DNA of 32,789 nucleotides. Source: a virus. Below, piece after piece: positions 29,357 through 32,789 of this stretch. The position numbers and the translations under genes are program-made. Every line of letters starts with the position of its first letter. Within the stretch, counting starts at the first letter, position 1. Where the stretch lies: positions 1 to 32,789 of IMG/VR virus record IMGVR_UViG_3300020733_000803; one strand, 5' to 3'. The notes under the pieces are model-generated. The model saw only the letters and a list, made by a program, of their open reading frames with translations. It had not been told where the DNA came from and ran no database searches.

Positions 29357-30499
29357 ATGAAAAAAACATTACTTGCCCTAGCCATTCTTACAGCATTAAG
29401 CGGTTGTGCAGTTACACAAAAGATGGGTGTAGAGTACAAGCCAGAAGTTGCAGAACGTAAACTACAAAAAGAATTTGATACAATACCTACACCAAACGGT
29501 CCAAAGGTCACTGTAGCAGTTTATAGTTTTAAAGATATGACTGGACAGCGTAAAGCTGATGCCAAGTATGCTAGTTTTTCAACAGCAGTTACGCAAGGTG
29601 CTGAACCATTCTTAATCAGCGCACTACAAGATGTTGGACACGGCACATGGTTTGATGTTGTTGAACGTGTTAACATTGATAATTTAATTAAAGAACGTAC
29701 TATTATCAAGCAAATGCGTGATATGTATGAAGGGCCAAATGCCAAACAGTTGATGCCATTGCAGTTTGCAGGCATTATTATTGAAGGTGGCATTATTGGC
29801 TATGATAGTTCGAGCGAGAGTGGCGGTGCCGCATACCGTTGGTTAGGCATTGGTCCACAGACTCAATATAGCAAAGATATCGTTACCATTAGTCTACGTG
29901 CTGTTAGCGTAAACACTGGTAAAGTGCTGGCAACTGTATCAGTTACAAAGACTGTATACAGCACAGCAGATAGTTTTGCTATGTTGAAATTCTTCAACGA
30001 TGGCACACAAGCCTTTGAAGGAGAAACTGGATTAACTATTAACGAACCCGGCACCTTAGCAGTTAAAGCAACTGTTGAAGCCGCAGTAGTTGAGTTGATT
30101 AAAGAAGGACAACGCAAGGCTGTGTGGGACTTTAGAGAACCACCTAAGCCAGTAGTGTTGAATAAAATTGAAGAAGCGGCGCCTGTAGTAGCTGAAGCAC
30201 CTAAACCACAACCAAAAGTGGCCGAAGATATGGCAGTGAAAGAAGGTATAGCTCCTCCAGTTGTAACTAAAAATGACCCACCACCTGCTGAGGAAATAAA
30301 GTATCTTAAATCAGCGGCCTATTTGTATGCAAAACCTGAGTTAGGCGCACAAAAACGCTGGCAGTTGAAAGAAGGTACACGTTTAAATGTTAAAGTTAAT
30401 GACAAGGGATGGTGGTTTGCTAAGGACGACAATGGACATGGCGGATATGTCCAAGAAAATGATTTAACAGGCGAGGTAAAAGCAGTAACCAAAAAATAA
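29357..30499 (+). CDS. csgG: Curli secretion pore CsgG with C-terminal SH3-like domain (380 aa)
   Basis: CsgG is a nonameric outer-membrane lipoprotein channel for curlin. The lipobox LSGC17 is clear. The core follows E. coli: VTVAVYSFKDMTGQRK, FSTAVTQGAEPFLISALQD, WFDVVERVNIDNLIKERTII, LMPLQFAGIIIEGGIIGYDS, GIGPQTQYSKDIVTISLR and EGETGLTINEPGTLAVKATVEAAVVELI. Beyond the usual end (about 285) there is an Ala/Pro-rich linker and a region (about 312-375, AAYLYAKPELGAQKRWQLKEG...GGYVQENDL) like a bacterial SH3 domain, which could bind cell wall. This extension is not in E. coli CsgG. Confidence 0.93.
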   Translation: MKKTLLALAILTALSGCAVTQKMGVEYKPEVAERKLQKEFDTIPTPNGPKVTVAVYSFKDMTGQRKADAKYASFSTAVTQGAEPFLISALQDVGHGTWFDVVERVNIDNLIKERTIIKQMRDMYEGPNAKQLMPLQFAGIIIEGGIIGYDSSSESGGAAYRWLGIGPQTQYSKDIVTISLRAVSVNTGKVLATVSVTKTVYSTADSFAMLKFFNDGTQAFEGETGLTINEPGTLAVKATVEAAVVELIKEGQRKAVWDFREPPKPVVLNKIEEAAPVVAEAPKPQPKVAEDMAVKEGIAPPVVTKNDPPPAEEIKYLKSAAYLYAKPELGAQKRWQLKEGTRLNVKVNDKGWWFAKDDNGHGGYVQENDLTGEVKAVTKK

Positions 30500-30517
30500 C
30501 AAGAGGACTTAGGTCCC

Positions 30518-30561
30518 AGGAGCAGTGCCAGAGATTAGAAATTTGGCACTAGAACAATATG
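30518..30561 (+). promoter_or_regulatory. Hairpin bringing the curlin ribosome-binding site to its start codon
   Basis: AGGAG (30518-30522) is 36 bases before the ATG (30559). AGTGCCA (30524-30530) and TGGCACT (30544-30550) pair, so folding out 27 bases leaves nine between AGGAG and ATG, the optimal distance. No nearer Shine-Dalgarno exists. Confidence 0.6.
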
Positions 30562-31422
30562 GTTCAAAGTAAAAAAGGCGCTGGCAGTTTGTCGAGAAAA
30601 GTAACTGCAATGCTCGTGTTGTCTGCAATGGCAACATTGGCGAATGCGGCTGATAATAGCATCTATATTAATCAGTCTGGTAGTAGTAGCACAATTAACA
30701 TGACACAAGATGGCGCAGGCAACGTAGTGCGCGGAGTGCAAGGAGTTGGTGGCGGCAATACTACACCAGCAACAATCAACGGTGATAGTAACACAGTCAA
30801 TGTGACACAATCTGGTACAGGTAGTACATTAAACTTTGGTATTCAAACTACCATTGCTAATGGTTCTCCTTTGCAGAATGGTAATACATTTGATTATAGT
30901 GTAACTGGTAACAACGCTACAGCAACTATTGATAGTAACAACAATGGTGCTGGAACTAGTGCTAGTAACTATTTGAATGTTACTCAAGCTGGTAACTATG
31001 CTGGATTAAATGCCAACATTTTAGGTAGTAACAACAGTATCACAGCATCAACAGCTGGCGGCAGTAACAATACTATTGTAACAACTACTAATGGTAACAG
31101 CAATACACAAACTATTGCAGTAACTGGCGGTGGTGCTAACTCTGTAACTATTAATCAAGGTATTGGCGGAACAGCAGTAGCCAGCGGTAACACAGCAACT
31201 ACTAACAACAATGGTGTGGTAAACCTTACTATCACTGGTGCAAGTAACACCGTAGCTATTGCACAAACCAGTGCTGGTTATGCTGATACAACTGTACTAG
31301 CATTAAACGGTAGTAACAACAATGCAACTATTGTGCAAAATGCAAGTGCTGGTAACACAACAGTGAATGTACAAAGCACTGGTAGCAGTAACACATTTAA
31401 TATCCACAGTAATGCACATTAA
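30559..31422 (+). CDS. csgA: Curlin-repeat amyloid subunit, CsgA/CsgB-like (287 aa)
   Basis: A signal peptide (SRKVTAMLVLSAMATLANA) precedes curlin-type repeats: NQSGSSSTINMTQDGAGN, DSNTVNVTQSGTGSTLNF and many later NxxxIxQxGxxN-like units, with Asn/Gln/Ser/Thr/Gly dominating. Curlin repeats stack into amyloid beta-solenoids on the cell surface. At 287 residues it is about twice the E. coli CsgA, and the repeats are less regular. CsgA versus CsgB cannot be decided. It overlaps the next gene (TAATG). Confidence 0.85.
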   Translation: MVQSKKGAGSLSRKVTAMLVLSAMATLANAADNSIYINQSGSSSTINMTQDGAGNVVRGVQGVGGGNTTPATINGDSNTVNVTQSGTGSTLNFGIQTTIANGSPLQNGNTFDYSVTGNNATATIDSNNNGAGTSASNYLNVTQAGNYAGLNANILGSNNSITASTAGGSNNTIVTTTNGNSNTQTIAVTGGGANSVTINQGIGGTAVASGNTATTNNNGVVNLTITGASNTVAIAQTSAGYADTTVLALNGSNNNATIVQNASAGNTTVNVQSTGSSNTFNIHSNAH

Positions 31423-31595
31423 TGTATAACGGTCAATTCTTGCAAATGATGTATCAGCAATGGTGTAATGGTAATGACTCATACACTTATGCTTGGAAAG
31501 ATTTTGTAGAATTGGCCGCTAGACATAATGCAGTTACAACAGAGTTAATGTTAGAAGAACTAAAAAAGTATAGCTGGTTCAGCTGGAGGGATTGA
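31422..31595 (+). CDS. Small protein between curlin and FecR genes (57 aa)
   Basis: The ATG shares its A with the curlin stop and its TGA overlaps the next ATG (TGATG), so it is a real member of the operon despite its size. The sequence MYNGQFLQMMYQQWCNGNDSY, WKDFVELAARHNAVTTELMLEELKKY and WFSWRD is aromatic-rich, soluble and helical, with no signal peptide. I recognise no family. It may be cytoplasmic and regulatory. Confidence 0.75.
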   Translation: MYNGQFLQMMYQQWCNGNDSYTYAWKDFVELAARHNAVTTELMLEELKKYSWFSWRD

Positions 31596-32728
31596 TGAAA
31601 TTATGGGTTTTAATTTTTTCGTTACTAATTACATTAAATGCCTACGCTGGAATAGGAACTATAACAGAGCAGGTCAATACACCACCATCTATTGTACGTT
31701 CTAAAACTACACTAACTGGTGCCAAGGGTACCGGTGTTGAAATGGCAGACGCCATTAACACAACCAAAGGCAAAGTAGGTATTACATTTGCTGATGATAC
31801 AAAAGTAGAAGTAAACGAAAACAGTAAACTGGTAATCGACGACTTTGTCTATGATCCTAAATCAAGCAAAGGCGGCAAACTAGCTATGAAGTTTGCTAGC
31901 GGTACTGTCAAGTATGCTAGTGGTGCAATCGCACACAATGATCCCTCCAAAGTAGCTATCAATACTCCAAGTGCAACTATTGGTGTGCGCGGCACTGACT
32001 TTACTGCAACAGTAGATGATGCTGGTGTTAGTACAATTATCTTGTTGCCCAGCTGTCCTATTAATAAAATTATTCGTGACATTGAAGCAGAATGTAAAGT
32101 AGGAAAAATTGAAGTTTATAATGATGCAGGTAGTGTCATGCTAGACAAAGCATTTCAAGGCACTAAAGTAGAAAGTCGCGGCGTTGCTCCAATGAAACCC
32201 GCTGTATTAAAATTATCACTAGATACCATTAATAATTTATTGATTGTTAGTCCACCGTCAGAATTAAACAAGAAAGATAAGATAGAATCTCAGACTAGAG
32301 TATTACAAGTAGGAGATATGCTGGCCGTAAATTATCTAAAACAAAATTTCTTAGAAAACGAATTTCAAAAAGAAGGTCCTGTTTGGGATAACCCTCTAAC
32401 TAAACCACTACTACAACAATACTTCTTAGAAGATATTTTCAATATTTTAAGCCAACAGTTGCAACAAGAAGCCGCGGCTCTGTTGAGTAATCAACTAAGT
32501 CCACAGGCACAATTATTTCCAGATTGGTTTAAAGCCAGTCTAGTTACTAAAGAAGTAACACCTACAACAGCAACACTATGTCGCCCAGACGGCAGTAGTA
32601 ACGTAGCTTGTATCAGTGTACCCAAAGATCAAAATACAACAACTTTTATTCAACAAGCAGACGGCGTGAATATTAAGAACCGTATTAATGCTGGCGGCAA
32701 TACTATTATTACACTAAAGCAGAATTAA
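31595..32728 (+). CDS. Secreted FecR-domain protein (377 aa)
   Basis: The ATG at 31595 (overlapping the previous stop) is preferred over a TTG at 31592. A signal peptide (MKLWVLIFSLLITLNAYA) is followed by a FecR-like beta domain at about 45-150: TTKGKVGITFADDTKVEVNENSKLVIDDFVYDP, GKLAMKFASGTVKYASGAI and the signature VAINTPSATIGVRGTDFTATV. The rest is a helical, Gln-rich region (QQYFLEDIFNILSQQLQQEAAALL). Such periplasmic FecR proteins are found near secretion and adhesin genes. The role in the curli operon is unknown. Confidence 0.85.
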   Translation: MKLWVLIFSLLITLNAYAGIGTITEQVNTPPSIVRSKTTLTGAKGTGVEMADAINTTKGKVGITFADDTKVEVNENSKLVIDDFVYDPKSSKGGKLAMKFASGTVKYASGAIAHNDPSKVAINTPSATIGVRGTDFTATVDDAGVSTIILLPSCPINKIIRDIEAECKVGKIEVYNDAGSVMLDKAFQGTKVESRGVAPMKPAVLKLSLDTINNLLIVSPPSELNKKDKIESQTRVLQVGDMLAVNYLKQNFLENEFQKEGPVWDNPLTKPLLQQYFLEDIFNILSQQLQQEAAALLSNQLSPQAQLFPDWFKASLVTKEVTPTTATLCRPDGSSNVACISVPKDQNTTTFIQQADGVNIKNRINAGGNTIITLKQN

Positions 32729-32729
32729 T

Positions 32730-32789
32730 ATGAAACGTTTTCTTACAATATTCTTTTCATTACTAATGATCCATTTAACTGGTTACAGT
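32730..32789 (+). CDS. Start of a secreted or membrane protein (partial)
   Basis: ATG one base after the FecR gene stop. Only the first 20 codons are present (MKRFLTIFFSLLMIHLTGYS), a clear signal peptide or anchor. In bacteria FecR-domain genes are often followed by an outer-membrane or CHASE2-type gene, but this cannot be judged here. It runs off the window. Confidence 0.7.
   Translation, partial: MKRFLTIFFSLLMIHLTGYS

Noticed and set aside
30559-31422. Direct-repeat array that might be CRISPR-like
   Set aside because: The repeated GGTAACA/AGTAAC-type words belong to curlin repeats in one open frame, with variable spacing and no conserved repeat unit.
28800-32789. Curli block as bacterial contamination in the assembly
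   Set aside because: Same codon style, same late-type box and the same overlapping-gene layout as the phage genes; still needs read-level confirmation.

Overview
The window reads as part of the genome of a T4-like myovirus (large tailed phage), probably infecting a Gram-negative, non-cyanobacterial aquatic bacterium. Reasons: dense genes with TAATG/ATGA overlaps; late-promoter boxes close to TATAAATA; virion genes (PAAR spike tip, pectate-lyase-type tail fibre, a prohead-core-like protein); many small proteins resembling conserved hypotheticals of T4-like cyanophages and pelagiphages; class I ribonucleotide reductase with glutaredoxin. Curli secretion genes and bilin enzymes related to viral PcyX point to a Gram-negative heterotroph, but the host cannot be named from sequence alone. 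Family calls come from reading motifs; no database search was possible.

Layout. 1-1.6 kb: end of a + strand gene, then two short minus-strand operons (phasin-like and conserved small proteins; GNAT acetyltransferase). 1.6-10.6 kb: virion and assembly region with two nucleotidyltransferase-fold proteins, structural proteins, a prohead-core-like protein, a PD-(D/E)XK exonuclease and a tail fibre. 10.8-15.1 kb: nrdA, nrdB, glutaredoxin, an Sm-like small protein and the PAAR tip. 15.1-17.5 kb: Hc1-like histone, a secreted protein, iscU, iscA and a 2OG-Fe(II) oxygenase-like protein. 17.5-23.6 kb: SleB-type cell wall hydrolase, membrane proteins, a coiled-coil membrane protein with an apparent -1 frameshift extension, ribosomal protein bS21, a DEDD exonuclease, a MazG-type pyrophosphohydrolase and an S11 D,D-peptidase. 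23.7-27.7 kb: dnaK, hsp20, clpS, heme oxygenase and a ferredoxin-dependent bilin reductase. 27.8-28.8 kb: a PD-(D/E)XK-like protein. 28.9 kb to the end: curli genes csgF, csgG and a curlin-repeat protein, a 57-aa protein, a FecR-domain protein and the start of a further exported protein.

How the genes may work together. The virus seems to carry modules that rework host physiology: dNTP synthesis (nrdAB, glutaredoxin, MazG), Fe-S assembly (IscU/IscA with a DnaK that could serve the IscU LPPVK motif), proteostasis (DnaK, Hsp20, ClpS), translation (bS21, alongside several predicted leaderless mRNAs), heme-to-bilin conversion, peptidoglycan hydrolysis, and an outer-membrane amyloid secretion system. 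The main unusual points are the curli operon, the bilin pair, the start-codon-less frameshift ORF, a shared N-terminal motif (Leu-x-x-Glu ending near residue 9) on several head-region proteins that resembles the T4 capsid-targeting peptide, and a hairpin that appears to bring the curlin ribosome-binding site next to its start codon.
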